Positions 8,160 to 17,191 are shown, counted from the stretch's first letter. The stretch is 64,000 nt of DNA from Acinetobacter guerrae (GCF_009372255.1 NZ_LXGN01000001.1:62001-126000); one strand, 5' to 3'. The notes: a model not told the origin generated them from the letters alone. Numbers and translations are program-made.

Positions 8160-8756
8160 TTAAACTAAACCAATATTTTCAAATAATGCACGATAAGCCT
8201 CTGCTTTTTTTTCTAGCGATAAAGGATAGGCTCTAGAAGAAGATGGCATGCGATATAAAGATAGCTTTCGTTCTAAAAAATAGGTTTGAGTAGACTTCCC
8301 TATTTGTGGTTTTTCAGTATTTTCTGGCAAGGATAACATGAGTGTATCTGTTGCTTTATCACCCGTCGTCATCACGGTATTACACTGTGGAATTTGCTCA
8401 AGTAAGTCTTGTAAATTGGTTGGTGTAATAATTTCAAGAAACTTATCTGCGGCATTGCCTTTTAAACGTCGGATTTGCAAAGCCGTATCAAAAATTGCAA
8501 TTCCCTTTTCGATTAAAAAGTCTCGTATTTGCTGTTCTTTAAACTTTTTGTTAGCCAAATCCAAAAAATGATTTTTATCATTAAAAAAGAGATAACCAAA
8601 AATTCGCCACATATCATTTTGAAAATTCGGATAATAAAAATCCATTTTCCATCGTTCTTGTGGTGGAGGAAAGCTTCCTAACATGAGTAAACGCGCATTT
8701 ATAGGCAAAAAAGGTTGAAGCGGATGAGATTCTATTGCCTGTTCATTTTCATTCAT
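8160..8756 (-). CDS. Uracil-DNA glycosylase superfamily protein (hypoxanthine-DNA glycosylase-like)
   Basis: The 198-residue protein carries the UDG-superfamily active-site strand LLMLGSFPPPQE near residue 25 and a C-terminal MPSSSRAYPL stretch like the LPSTSPA loop of family 6 (HDG) enzymes. PNFQNDMWRIFGYLF is also typical of this subgroup. Such enzymes remove deaminated bases (hypoxanthine or uracil) from DNA, and this one would act in base excision repair. Which base it prefers is not readable here. It is the first gene of a pair with the methyltransferase. Confidence 0.75.
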   Translation of the reverse strand: MNENEQAIESHPLQPFLPINARLLMLGSFPPPQERWKMDFYYPNFQNDMWRIFGYLFFNDKNHFLDLANKKFKEQQIRDFLIEKGIAIFDTALQIRRLKGNAADKFLEIITPTNLQDLLEQIPQCNTVMTTGDKATDTLMLSLPENTEKPQIGKSTQTYFLERKLSLYRMPSSSRAYPLSLEKKAEAYRALFENIGLV

Positions 8757-8833
8757 TGCATCTATCTTAATGAAATTAAATATGGAAAAATGATTAAACC
8801 CAATATATCAAAATGATCATACAAAAGACTATA

Positions 8834-8865
8834 AAAAAGCTCGCCTTTCTTAGGCAAGCTTTTTA
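8834..8865 (-). terminator. Terminator of the small membrane protein gene
   Basis: AAAAAGCT..GCCT and AGGC..AGCTTTTT form a stem with one mismatch that ends in a T-run on the minus strand, about 25 bases after the stop codon of the gene upstream on that strand. Confidence 0.7.
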
Positions 8866-8888
8866 GTATTCTATGCGTTTAAAATCTT

Positions 8889-9086
8889 CTATCGAAGACC
8901 ACTGAGTTCATCGTCTGTAGCCAGAACTACCGAGGTTAAAATCGGTGCGGCAAGGATAATAGGTACAATGATAATCCACAGGTCTGTGGTTAGCTTACTT
9001 GAGAAGGAGAAATGGATAATAATAGCAGCCAAAATTAATACGGCTAACAGTACAGCCATGAATCGAGTTGCAAATTTTAAAAGCAT
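8889..9086 (-). CDS. Small inner-membrane protein, function unknown (65 aa)
   Basis: The 65-residue protein is almost entirely hydrophobic, with two predicted membrane helices (about residues 8-28 and 36-56) joined by SSKLTTD and a short charged tail ATDDELSGLR. It has no motif I recognise. A terminator follows and it has its own upstream region, so it looks monocistronic. Confidence 0.65.
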   Translation of the reverse strand: MLLKFATRFMAVLLAVLILAAIIIHFSFSSKLTTDLWIIIVPIILAAPILTSVVLATDDELSGLR

Positions 9087-9373
9087 TTTTTGATCTCATG
9101 TTGTTTATAGTTGCCATCAGTATAGTCCTTATTTTCATAATAGCCTACTTTTTTTATGGAATACATGCCTCAATTTTAGAACTCTTTAAAGATATGAATC
9201 ATTCCCCAATTGCGCTCTAAATTTCAACTGAATATTTTTTATTTAATTGCATGATTTTATTAATATTTTATTACAAAAGTATAGTTTTATCGGACTCAGT
9301 TTGCTATGTTAAAAGTGCATTTAGCAGGCCATAACTTTCCTATCACTTTAAAAATATGTCGACGAGAGACAGT

Positions 9374-9817
9374 ATGAATATACGTCCAATTACTCCAGAT
9401 GATTTCAATCCTTGGCTAGAGCTATGGAAAGGTTATCAAATCTTTTATAAGGCCAACATTAGTGATGAAATCACCAAAACCACATTTGATCGATTTAATG
9501 ATACAAATGAACCCGTTTATTGCTTGGTTGTAGAAAATGAAACTCATGAGCTTGTAGGTTTTGTGCATTATATTTTTCATCGAAGCACATGGACGATCGA
9601 AAATTATTGTTATTTACAGGATTTGTTTGTTAATCCCAAACAGCGAGTTTCAGGTCTAGGGCGCATGCTGATCGAAGCTGTTTATGGTGATGCAGAAAAA
9701 AATCATTGTTCGCGCGTTTATTGGCTAACGCAAGAAAATAATTATCAGGCACGTATGCTATATGATCGTGTTGCAGATCAAACTGGTTTTATTCAATATC
9801 GAAAATTATTCAAATAA
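9374..9817 (+). CDS. GNAT-family N-acetyltransferase
   Basis: The 147-residue protein begins MNIRPITPDDFNPWLELW, the usual opening of GNAT enzymes. It contains the acetyl-CoA-binding region YLQDLFVNPKQRVSGLGRMLI (motif A, with the R/Q-x-x-G-x-G/A pattern) and ends in a typical YDRVADQTGFIQY motif B. It transfers an acetyl group from acetyl-CoA to an unknown amine. An in-frame ATG at 9356 would add six residues, but GAGAG before 9374 and the family N-terminus favour the shorter form. Confidence 0.85.
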   Translation: MNIRPITPDDFNPWLELWKGYQIFYKANISDEITKTTFDRFNDTNEPVYCLVVENETHELVGFVHYIFHRSTWTIENYCYLQDLFVNPKQRVSGLGRMLIEAVYGDAEKNHCSRVYWLTQENNYQARMLYDRVADQTGFIQYRKLFK

Positions 9818-9829
9818 TCAAAAATTAAA

Positions 9830-9857
9830 GAGATAGCACTAAATTTGATGCTATCTC
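9830..9857. terminator. Hairpin between GNAT and SDR genes
   Basis: GAGATAGCA and TGCTATCTC pair perfectly (9 bp) around a 10-base loop between the two convergent genes. The T-tract is weak, so it is a likely but not strong terminator. Confidence 0.5.
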
Positions 9858-9866
9858 CTAAATATA

Positions 9867-10610
9867 TTAGCCTAATTTATTGACGAGTCTTAAAGGTAAA
9901 ACTTTCATGGCAATGCCCATAGGTAGCCACGGCCATTGTGGAACGTAAGCTTTAACAGGCTCTTTTTCAATAGCTTTGACCAAAAGACGCGATCCCGTTT
10001 TTTCATCTACCTCAAATGGTAAATGTTTCGCGCCTTCATTTAACTCGGTACGAATATATCCTGGAAAAATAGTCGAAACTTTAATGGGTGTATCAATCAA
10101 TTCGGCTCGAATACCTTCGGCTAAGTGAGCAACAGCCGCTTTGCTTGCAGCGTAAGTAGAAAGATGTTTTGGTAACCCCCGCATCGCACTCATTGATGAA
10201 ATAACAACTAAATGCCCTGATTTTTGTTCACGGAAAATTTCAACAGCAGCTTCACATTGCGCCAGTGCAGAAATAAAGTTAGTTTCTGCTGTGGCTCGAT
10301 TAATTTCAAAATTACCTTTACCAATACGACGACCATTGCCCACGCCTGCATTGACAATAATACGATCAATCCGACCGAAGTCTTGTTTAAATGCTCTGAA
10401 TACTTCAAAAACTTTATCATAATCAGTCACATCTAGAACTTTTGCAATTACTTTTATACCATGCTGTTTTTGCAATTCTGTTTGTAACTCTTGTAATCGT
10501 TCCAAACGTCTAGCACAGATCGCCAAATTATAGCCTTTCTTTGCAAATTCTCGTGCCATGCCCGCTCCTAATCCAGAGCTTGCACCTGTAATCAAAATTG
10601 TTTTTGTCAT
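9867..10610 (-). CDS. Short-chain dehydrogenase/reductase
   Basis: The 247-residue protein has the classical SDR cofactor motif TGASSGLG (residues 8-15), NAGVG, the catalytic Ser in VVISSMSAMRG and the YAASK active-site motif. ARR at the end of the second strand suggests NADP(H) preference. It is the last gene of an operon with an acyl-CoA dehydrogenase, an APH-like phosphotransferase and a histidine phosphatase, which points to lipid or acyl-CoA metabolism, but its own substrate is unknown. Confidence 0.87.
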   Translation of the reverse strand: MTKTILITGASSGLGAGMAREFAKKGYNLAICARRLERLQELQTELQKQHGIKVIAKVLDVTDYDKVFEVFRAFKQDFGRIDRIIVNAGVGNGRRIGKGNFEINRATAETNFISALAQCEAAVEIFREQKSGHLVVISSMSAMRGLPKHLSTYAASKAAVAHLAEGIRAELIDTPIKVSTIFPGYIRTELNEGAKHLPFEVDEKTGSRLLVKAIEKEPVKAYVPQWPWLPMGIAMKVLPLRLVNKLG

Positions 10611-10622
10611 AATAAAATCCTT

Positions 10623-11321
10623 TTATATCCATGTAAGCAGATCTGGATTTTCTGCTTTGATAAAATGATGTTCGTTTAAACTTAAAAGCTGTGGTTCATT
10701 TCCTACCAACCGCAATGTCGTTAAGCTGGTATTGGCAATTGCCCAATTTAATGCAAAAGTGCGGTTTGGATTTAGTTCTAAAATCTTTCCAGCAGCGACA
10801 GAAATTACTCCACCCGAAGTGAAAACGACTGCATATCTGGGTTTACTTTGTGCAAGCTCATTACATAAATCCTGCAACGCAGTTTCTACACGTTGCTTAA
10901 AGTCTGGCCAAGATTCTTCATATTCATGATGAAATTCGCCCTCTGTCCAACGTGTAATTGCACCTTCAAAAATTTTGGCTAAGTACGCACGAGGATTAGC
11001 TTCTTTGGCCACATCTGCTTTGAGCAATTCAGGTTGTTTAAAGCGTGGTTCATAATGTGCAAAAACTTGCTGATGATTAAATTCATTCCAACCAGCATTG
11101 GTATGAACCATCGTTTCGGGAAAACTCTCTTTTAATGCACCTTGAGCAGTTTGCAAATGACGCTGCATCGTACCCGCAACAACGTATGGCTGCTCTTTTA
11201 AAATGTCTTTAAAATAACGCCCTAGTAATGTGGCTTGAGCTTCGCCGTTCTGAGATAGTTCATCATAATTGCTTTTACCAAAAGAAGCCTGACCATGACG
11301 TACTAAATAGATGGTAGTCAT
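10623..11321 (-). CDS. Histidine phosphatase family protein
   Basis: The 232-residue protein starts with the phosphohistidine motif LVRHGQASFG and has the second conserved His region VFTSGGVISV, placing it in the phosphoglycerate mutase-like branch. Its substrate is not known. Its ATG overlaps the stop of the upstream phosphotransferase gene (ATGA), so the two are translationally coupled. This operon context suggests it acts on the product of that phosphotransferase, which is an inference. Confidence 0.83.
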   Translation of the reverse strand: MTTIYLVRHGQASFGKSNYDELSQNGEAQATLLGRYFKDILKEQPYVVAGTMQRHLQTAQGALKESFPETMVHTNAGWNEFNHQQVFAHYEPRFKQPELLKADVAKEANPRAYLAKIFEGAITRWTEGEFHHEYEESWPDFKQRVETALQDLCNELAQSKPRYAVVFTSGGVISVAAGKILELNPNRTFALNWAIANTSLTTLRLVGNEPQLLSLNEHHFIKAENPDLLTWI

Positions 11322-12439
11322 TTTTTTAGCACTCTCTGTACTTTATCTAGATATTTCTGAGCAATCTCAGAATCCTGTAGTTTTTGTTGTGCAATTAACT
11401 TTAAAGCACGAATATGCAAAGCATGAATCACGATCCAAAAATCTTTAAATGCAGGATTTCGAGTTTGTTTATGGAAGTATCGATAATAAATTTGTTGCGC
11501 AATGACTGCTAAACGAAATACACCAAATACTTCATAGAAGGTCCAGTTTTCGGTACTCAAACCTGTTTTTTCCAGATAGTAGTCGACCACTTGCTTACGA
11601 GTAAACATGCCTTTCAAATTGGTGGGTTGTCGGCGAGTCGATTTAAAAATCATATTATCGCTCTCTTCCACCCAATAAGCTAAAGCACTGCCCAAATCCA
11701 TAAGCGGATCGCCTAATGTCGCCATTTCCCAATCTAGTACCCCAATCACCTGAGTTGGATGTTGTGGATCTAAAATGACATTATCAAAGCGCCAATCATT
11801 ATGAATAATACAGGTGGTAGAGTCTTGAGGAATGTTGCTCAGCAGCCATTTTCTGACGTAATGGAATGACGGCACATTGATGGTTTTCGCCTTGTCATAA
11901 CGTTTGTCCCACCCTTCAACTTGTCTACGGCAGTACCCTTCTCCCTTGCCAATATCAGCAAGTGGTGTATTTTGATAAGGCACTTGATGTAATTCAATCA
12001 ACTTATCCAGTACATTTATACAAAGTTCACGAACATCTTGCTCTGTAAAGTTAAGTTCAGGGGGAAGTTTGGCACGAGGAATTATTCCTTCAACACGTTT
12101 CATCACGTAAAAATCACAGCCAATGACAGATTCATCCTGACATAACGCCACCATTTCAGGTACAACGGGGTAAGATTCTGCAAGGTTTTTCTGTACTAGA
12201 TATTCACGTGCCATATCATGTGCCGATTTGGCTTTAGTTCCAGCGGGTGGACGACGTAAAATCAAATCGACATTGTCATACTGTAAACGATAAGTCCAAT
12301 TGGAAGCTCCACCTGTATATTGGGTTACTTTCACGTCGCCAAGTAATGCTATTCCTTGTTGTTTAAGCCAGTTTTCTACTGCTACAACATTAAGTTCTTC
12401 GCCTTCTCGAACCTGACCGCCAATATCAATGATCGACAT
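11318..12439 (-). CDS. Phosphotransferase (APH/ACAD10-11 N-domain type)
   Basis: The 373-residue protein has an aminoglycoside phosphotransferase-like kinase fold: a nucleotide-binding lobe with GGASNWTYRL and LILRRPP, the catalytic loop IIHNDWRFDNVILD (residues ~220-235) and the metal-binding GVLDWEMATLGDPLMDL. This subgroup matches the kinase half of eukaryotic ACAD10/ACAD11, which phosphorylates 4-hydroxyacyl-CoAs before an acyl-CoA dehydrogenase half acts. Here the dehydrogenase is the next gene upstream, separated by 24 bases. AAAGGA precedes the start. Antibiotic resistance is unlikely. Confidence 0.85.
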   Translation of the reverse strand: MSIIDIGGQVREGEELNVVAVENWLKQQGIALLGDVKVTQYTGGASNWTYRLQYDNVDLILRRPPAGTKAKSAHDMAREYLVQKNLAESYPVVPEMVALCQDESVIGCDFYVMKRVEGIIPRAKLPPELNFTEQDVRELCINVLDKLIELHQVPYQNTPLADIGKGEGYCRRQVEGWDKRYDKAKTINVPSFHYVRKWLLSNIPQDSTTCIIHNDWRFDNVILDPQHPTQVIGVLDWEMATLGDPLMDLGSALAYWVEESDNMIFKSTRRQPTNLKGMFTRKQVVDYYLEKTGLSTENWTFYEVFGVFRLAVIAQQIYYRYFHKQTRNPAFKDFWIVIHALHIRALKLIAQQKLQDSEIAQKYLDKVQRVLKK

Positions 12440-12463
12440 ATATTATCCTTTAATGCTTTAAAT

Positions 12464-13711
12464 CTAATTTGATGATTTCTTTTTTGTACTATAACCACGT
12501 TTTGCCAATTCTAGTTTGGCAATCATGCCTTTATGCACCTCATCAGGACCATCAGCTAAACGCAAACTACGTGCTTGTGCAAAGAATCCTGTCAAAGGCG
12601 TGTCCCTAGAAACCCCTGCACCGCCATGTAGTTGGATCGCCATATCGACCACTTTTTCAAGTACACTTGGCGCAACGACTTTAATCGCCGAGATTTCAGT
12701 CAGTGCTGCCATATTACCCATGGTGTCCATTTTATAGGCAGCATATAAAGTTAATAGTCGTGCTTGATCAATTGCAACGCGAGCTTCTGCAACACGTTCC
12801 AGATTACCACCAAGTTTCAAAAGTTCTTTGCCAAAAGCTTTACGAGACATGCCACGATCGATCATAAGCTCCAAAGATTTTTCCGCTGCGCCAATACAAC
12901 GCATACAGTGATGGATACGACCAGGTCCTAAACGCCCTTGAGCGATTTCAAAACCCTGACCTGCACCACCAATAAAATTCTCAACAGGCACACGGACGTT
13001 ATCAAAGCTGATTTCGCCATGACCATGTGGTGCATCATAGTCGCCAAATACAGGCAGCATCCTTTCAATCTTTACGCCTTTAGTATCAACAGGAACCAAG
13101 ACCATTGAATGTTGATGATGACGGTCTTTGGTTTCATCAGGCGTATGCGCCATAAAAATAATGATTTTGGCATTTGGATCGCCCAAACCAGATGACCACC
13201 ATTTACGTCCATTCAACACAATTTCATCGCCATCAATGACAGCAGTAGCTTGCATATTAGTCGCATCGCTGGAAGCAACCGCAGGTTCAGTCATACAAAA
13301 AACCGAGCGGATTTTTCCTTCTAATAAAGGTTTTAACCATTGCTGTTTTTGTGGCTCAGAACCATAACGCCAAAGTACTTCCATATTCCCACTATCTGGC
13401 GCATTACAATTAAATATGGTCGGTGCAAGTAAACTGCGTCCTGAAAGCTCTGCAATATGGGCATATTCTTGTACAGATAAACCTGCACCAAGCTCAGCAT
13501 CGGGTAAAAACATATTCCATAAACCCGCTTGTTTGGCTTTGTCTTTTAATATTTCAAGCTGAGCTGGCCATCTCCAGTTTTTCCAGTTCCCATCTGGGTT
13601 AAGCCCATGCACTTCATTCCAAAAATCTGTCTCAATCGGCTCGATTTCATTTTCTATAAATGTTCTTGTTCTTGAAATAAAATCCTGTGCGCGTTCGGAT
13701 AGTTCAAACAT
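12464..13711 (-). CDS. Acyl-CoA dehydrogenase family protein
   Basis: The 415-residue flavoprotein belongs to the ACAD family: FCMTEPAVASSDATN binds flavin and substrate, RKWWSSGLGDP is the middle domain, and QLHGGAGVSRDTPL near the C-terminus is the typical FAD contact. It resembles the dehydrogenase half of ACAD10/11. It begins a four-gene operon and has AAAGGAATC before its ATG. A LysR-type gene is transcribed away from it 91 bases upstream, a usual place for its regulator. Confidence 0.9.
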   Translation of the reverse strand: MFELSERAQDFISRTRTFIENEIEPIETDFWNEVHGLNPDGNWKNWRWPAQLEILKDKAKQAGLWNMFLPDAELGAGLSVQEYAHIAELSGRSLLAPTIFNCNAPDSGNMEVLWRYGSEPQKQQWLKPLLEGKIRSVFCMTEPAVASSDATNMQATAVIDGDEIVLNGRKWWSSGLGDPNAKIIIFMAHTPDETKDRHHQHSMVLVPVDTKGVKIERMLPVFGDYDAPHGHGEISFDNVRVPVENFIGGAGQGFEIAQGRLGPGRIHHCMRCIGAAEKSLELMIDRGMSRKAFGKELLKLGGNLERVAEARVAIDQARLLTLYAAYKMDTMGNMAALTEISAIKVVAPSVLEKVVDMAIQLHGGAGVSRDTPLTGFFAQARSLRLADGPDEVHKGMIAKLELAKRGYSTKKKSSN

Positions 13712-13802
13712 GATGATTCCTTTAATTTGTGTGTCATTTTGCTTTACTTGAAGATACGCTCAAATCTATTATGCATGAAATGATTTTATTAAATACAAAA
13801 CT

Positions 13803-14732
13803 ATGAATACTATTCATAACTCAAACGCTCAAAACCATTATTTGGATCTTGCTTTATTTCATCGCATTGATATCAATTTATATCCACTGTTTGTTGCAAT
13901 TTTTGAACAAAAAAGTATTTCAAGTGCTGCGTTGAGTCTGTCTATTAGTCAGTCTGCGGCGAGCCATGCTCTGCAACGCTTACGATTGCAACTTAATGAT
14001 GAAGTATTTGTACGTCACGGCAACAAAATGCTTCCTACGCCCTTTGCTGAACGAATTTATCCAGTGATCAAAACAGCATTGCTGTCAATTCAAAATATTA
14101 GCCAACAAAAGCAAAACTTTGATCCGAGTCTGATTAAAACACTAAAAATTGCTATTCATGATGAAATTGAGCCGCTTATTTTTCCTAAGTTAATTGATCA
14201 TTTTCAAGGTATTGATCCAGACATTCAGTTCAGAAGTATTAAGCTAAATCGAAAGACCATCCAAAACGATTTAACTACGCAACAAATTGATTTTGTGATT
14301 GATTTAGAACACAATTTGGCTGAAAACATTGCTTTTAATCGTTTAGTTACAGATCGCTATGTGATTTGTACACAGCAAACTGAAGTCACAAAACATATTT
14401 ACCAATCTGCACCGCATATTGGTGTTTCGTCTCGGCGGGCTGGCGTTTTACTAGAAGATGTTTATTTAACTCAAAATAATGTTTCCAGACATGTTTTCCT
14501 CAGATGTCAACATTATTCAACTGCGTTACAAATTCTTGAACAGAATCCATTTGCAATGCTTACTTTACCAAAAACCATTTTGGAACATCTTTTTTATGCA
14601 GAAAATTTAAAGATTCATGAATTACCCTTTTATTTCCCTCAGATTCATATTGGTTTATTTTCTAATGATGATTTAAGTGAAAATTTAAGGTACCAGTTTT
14701 TAAAGCAAGAAATAATTGCTTTATTTACTTAG
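13803..14732 (+). CDS. LysR-family transcriptional regulator
   Basis: The 309-residue protein has an N-terminal winged helix-turn-helix of the LysR type (ISSAALSLSISQSAASHALQ, about residues 37-56; then VRHGNKMLPTPFAERI) and a periplasmic-binding-like effector domain. Its divergent position next to the acyl-CoA dehydrogenase operon suggests it regulates that operon. The effector is unknown. No clear T-N11-A operator stood out in the 91-base gap. Confidence 0.87.
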   Translation: MNTIHNSNAQNHYLDLALFHRIDINLYPLFVAIFEQKSISSAALSLSISQSAASHALQRLRLQLNDEVFVRHGNKMLPTPFAERIYPVIKTALLSIQNISQQKQNFDPSLIKTLKIAIHDEIEPLIFPKLIDHFQGIDPDIQFRSIKLNRKTIQNDLTTQQIDFVIDLEHNLAENIAFNRLVTDRYVICTQQTEVTKHIYQSAPHIGVSSRRAGVLLEDVYLTQNNVSRHVFLRCQHYSTALQILEQNPFAMLTLPKTILEHLFYAENLKIHELPFYFPQIHIGLFSNDDLSENLRYQFLKQEIIALFT

Positions 14733-14740
14733 GCTATTTT
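14728..14740 (+). repeat. Copy 1 of 13-base word CTTAGGCTATTTT
   Basis: The word spans the stop codon of the LysR-type gene. It is preceded by A. Confidence 0.5.
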
Positions 14741-14804
14741 AACTGGCAAGCTATTTTACTTTCCTGAAATGTTTGTAATGCCATATGCCTCATGGGAAAG
14801 TCGG

Positions 14805-14821
14805 TTTAAGATAGATTTAAG
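14805..14821 (+). promoter_or_regulatory. PmrA-box-like direct repeat upstream of eptA
   Basis: TTTAAGATAGATTTAAG is a perfect direct repeat of TTTAAG with a 5-base gap, the arrangement described for PmrA-binding sites in Acinetobacter baumannii (HTTAAD-N5-HTTAAD). It lies 43 bases before the preferred start of the phosphoethanolamine transferase gene, a proper distance for an activator next to the -35 region. Confidence 0.65.
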
Positions 14822-14863
14822 ATGTATTTCTTACATTGCTTGCTTCTCATCAGGTGCCGATTT

Positions 14864-16528
14864 ATGTTGTATTTTCTACGTCAAGTCAGAGCATCTCTCC
14901 CAGTCCTCTCTCTTGGTTGTTTTAATCTAATCATTGCTTTATGGCTTGCGATTGCATTAAATCTTAGTTTTTATAAACATGTTCAATCCTTATCAGGATT
15001 TCATAGCGGGTTTGCTGTAGTTTGGCTTTGCATTGTAGCAATTTGTCTCACTGCTTATTACAATTTGTACTTGCAAGTTTTAAACTGGAAATGGACTGCA
15101 AAACCTATCTCAATTATTTTGATTTTTTTAGGTGGAATTAGCGCTTATTTTACTAATCAGTTAGGTGCTTATATCTCTCCAGAACAAATCCAGAATGTGA
15201 TGCAAACGGATTTGGCGGAAACCAAACAATTAATGAACGTTCCCTTCTCTGTTTGGATTCTTGGAATGGTTATTTTACCTATTTTAATTGTCTGTTTAGT
15301 TCCAGTTGAATATCCTGTATTTAAAAAAAATATAATCCAAAAAATTGCCTATATTATTATTTCTTTTATTATTTTACTAATTTTGGTATTAAGTAACTAT
15401 TTAAATTTTACCAATATATTTCGGCAACACAAAGATATTCGCCAATTAATTTCGCCAGATAATGTTTTAAACTCAAGTTATAAATATTTTCATCATTTAC
15501 ATAAAAAGAATTTACCTTTAGTTAAATACGGTCAGGATGCAAAAATTATTTCGCTACACACTGAACCATCTAAACCCAAGCTGATGATTTTAGTAGTTGG
15601 CGAAGCTGCGCGTGCAGAAAGTTTTTCACTCAATGGCTATACGCGTAATACCAATCCCCAGTTAGCACAAATAGAAAATCTGATTAACTTTAGTCAGGTC
15701 AGTTCTTGTGGTACAGCGACAGCGGTGTCTGTTCCTTGCATGTTTTCAGGCATGACCAAAGAACAATATGATGCAAATCTAGCTGTCCATCGTGAAGGTT
15801 TACTCGATATCGCACAACGTGCAGGCTATAAAGTGACGTGGATCGATAACGATTCTGGTTGTAAAGGGGCTTGTGATCGAGTCAATAACATTAAAATTAG
15901 TAAAAAGCTCAAAAAGCAATATTGTCGCGATGATGGTTTTTGTCTAGATGATGTCTTACTCATGAGCCTACAACGTTATTTGGCATCTATTCCATATCAG
16001 GATAAAACACCTCAACTAATCGTGTTGCATCAGCGTGGTAGTCATGGCCCTGCTTACTATAATCGTACTACATCAGAATTTTCACCATTTCAACCGACCT
16101 GTAAAACCAGTGCAATTCAAACTTGTGACCGCCAAAAATTAATGAATAGTTACGATAACACCATTCTTTATACCGACCATATTTTAAGTGAGATTATTCA
16201 AAGTATTGATAAAAACAAACAGTACCAATCCGCACTTTGGTATTTATCCGATCATGGTGAATCGACAGGTGAAAATGGGATTTATCTTCATGGTACAGTC
16301 TATTCACTTGCACCTTCACAGCAAACGCATATTCCAATGATCATGTGGTTTTCAAATGATTGGAAAAATGGTCACGCCACACAAGTTGAATGTTTAAAAT
16401 CTCAACATGATCAGAATTTGAGTCAGGATAATTTATTCCCGACACTTTTGTCATTACTAGATATAAAAACCAATGTGATTGATTCCAAATTTAATATGCT
16501 AGATCAATGTCATGTCTTTCAGGATTAA
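14864..16528 (+). CDS. eptA: Phosphoethanolamine--lipid A transferase (EptA/PmrC family)
   Basis: The 554-residue protein has about five N-terminal membrane helices and a periplasmic sulfatase-fold domain. That domain shows GEAARAESFSLNGYTRNTNP, the catalytic Thr in SSCGTATAVSVPCMFSGM, and the metal ligands in YLSDHGESTGENGIYLHG. It transfers phosphoethanolamine from phosphatidylethanolamine to lipid A, which in Acinetobacter lowers polymyxin susceptibility. The ATG at 14864 follows AGGTG at good spacing. An in-frame ATG at 14822 directly abuts the PmrA-like box and is too close to the promoter. No pmrA or pmrB gene is adjacent, so this is a stand-alone eptA copy. Confidence 0.9.
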   Translation: MLYFLRQVRASLPVLSLGCFNLIIALWLAIALNLSFYKHVQSLSGFHSGFAVVWLCIVAICLTAYYNLYLQVLNWKWTAKPISIILIFLGGISAYFTNQLGAYISPEQIQNVMQTDLAETKQLMNVPFSVWILGMVILPILIVCLVPVEYPVFKKNIIQKIAYIIISFIILLILVLSNYLNFTNIFRQHKDIRQLISPDNVLNSSYKYFHHLHKKNLPLVKYGQDAKIISLHTEPSKPKLMILVVGEAARAESFSLNGYTRNTNPQLAQIENLINFSQVSSCGTATAVSVPCMFSGMTKEQYDANLAVHREGLLDIAQRAGYKVTWIDNDSGCKGACDRVNNIKISKKLKKQYCRDDGFCLDDVLLMSLQRYLASIPYQDKTPQLIVLHQRGSHGPAYYNRTTSEFSPFQPTCKTSAIQTCDRQKLMNSYDNTILYTDHILSEIIQSIDKNKQYQSALWYLSDHGESTGENGIYLHGTVYSLAPSQQTHIPMIMWFSNDWKNGHATQVECLKSQHDQNLSQDNLFPTLLSLLDIKTNVIDSKFNMLDQCHVFQD

Positions 16529-16541
16529 ATTGATTTGAATC

Positions 16542-16573
16542 AAACCGAATTTAGCGCGTGCAAAATTCGGTTT
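16542..16573. terminator. Bidirectional terminator after eptA
   Basis: AAACCGAATTT and AAATTCGGTTT form a perfect 11-bp stem around a 10-base loop, between the convergent eptA and nitroreductase genes. Confidence 0.75.
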
Positions 16574-16588
16574 ATTTAAAACTAATTT

Positions 16589-17191
16589 TTATTTAAATAC
16601 TTTAAAACGTACCGCGTCATCGATATACGCTTTTTCACCTGCTGGTGCTTCGATCGAGCCAAAGACCAATTGAGCACGAAGTTTCCAACTACTTGGAACT
16701 TCCCATTCAGCATGCACTTTATCATCTACAATTGGATTATAGTGCTGCAAAGATGCACCTACATTCTCAGCAGCCAAAGCTGTCCAGACTGCGAGTTGCG
16801 CCATAGCTGTTGAATGCTCTGCCCAAACTGGAAAGTTATCTGCGTATAAAGCAAATTGCTCTTGTAAACTTGTGATCACATCTTGATCTTCAAAAAATAA
16901 AATAGTTCCTACGCCCGCAGCAAAGCTATCCATTTTTGCACTGGTTTTAGCCGCTGCTGCCTCATCGGTTGCATATTCACGTAATTTTTCTTTAACAAAG
17001 TTCCAAAATTTTTCATGTTCTTGATTAAATAATATAACAGCACGTGAAGACTGCGAATTAAAAGAGGATGGACTTTGACGAATTGCTTCCTGAATTAAAT
17101 CAGTAAGTTGATCTGTTGTATGAGAGAGATTTTTGCCAATAGCATAAATAGTACGACGATTCTGCAAGAGTGGAAGAAGCGTATTAGACAT
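16589..17191 (-). CDS. Nitroreductase family protein (Frm2/HBN1-like)
   Basis: The 200-residue protein belongs to the FMN-dependent nitroreductase superfamily, in the Frm2-like branch: RRTIYAIGKNLSH, SPSSFNSQSSRAVILF and the C-terminal GSIEAPAGEKAYIDDAVRF are characteristic. These enzymes reduce nitro compounds with NAD(P)H. The physiological substrate is unclear. AGGA before the ATG at 17191 supports this start over an in-frame one at 17218. Confidence 0.85.
   Translation of the reverse strand: MSNTLLPLLQNRRTIYAIGKNLSHTTDQLTDLIQEAIRQSPSSFNSQSSRAVILFNQEHEKFWNFVKEKLREYATDEAAAAKTSAKMDSFAAGVGTILFFEDQDVITSLQEQFALYADNFPVWAEHSTAMAQLAVWTALAAENVGASLQHYNPIVDDKVHAEWEVPSSWKLRAQLVFGSIEAPAGEKAYIDDAVRFKVFK

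Noticed and set aside
11318..12439. Aminoglycoside resistance kinase
   Set aside because: The APH fold is present, but the sequence and operon match the ACAD10/11-type kinase, not a resistance enzyme.
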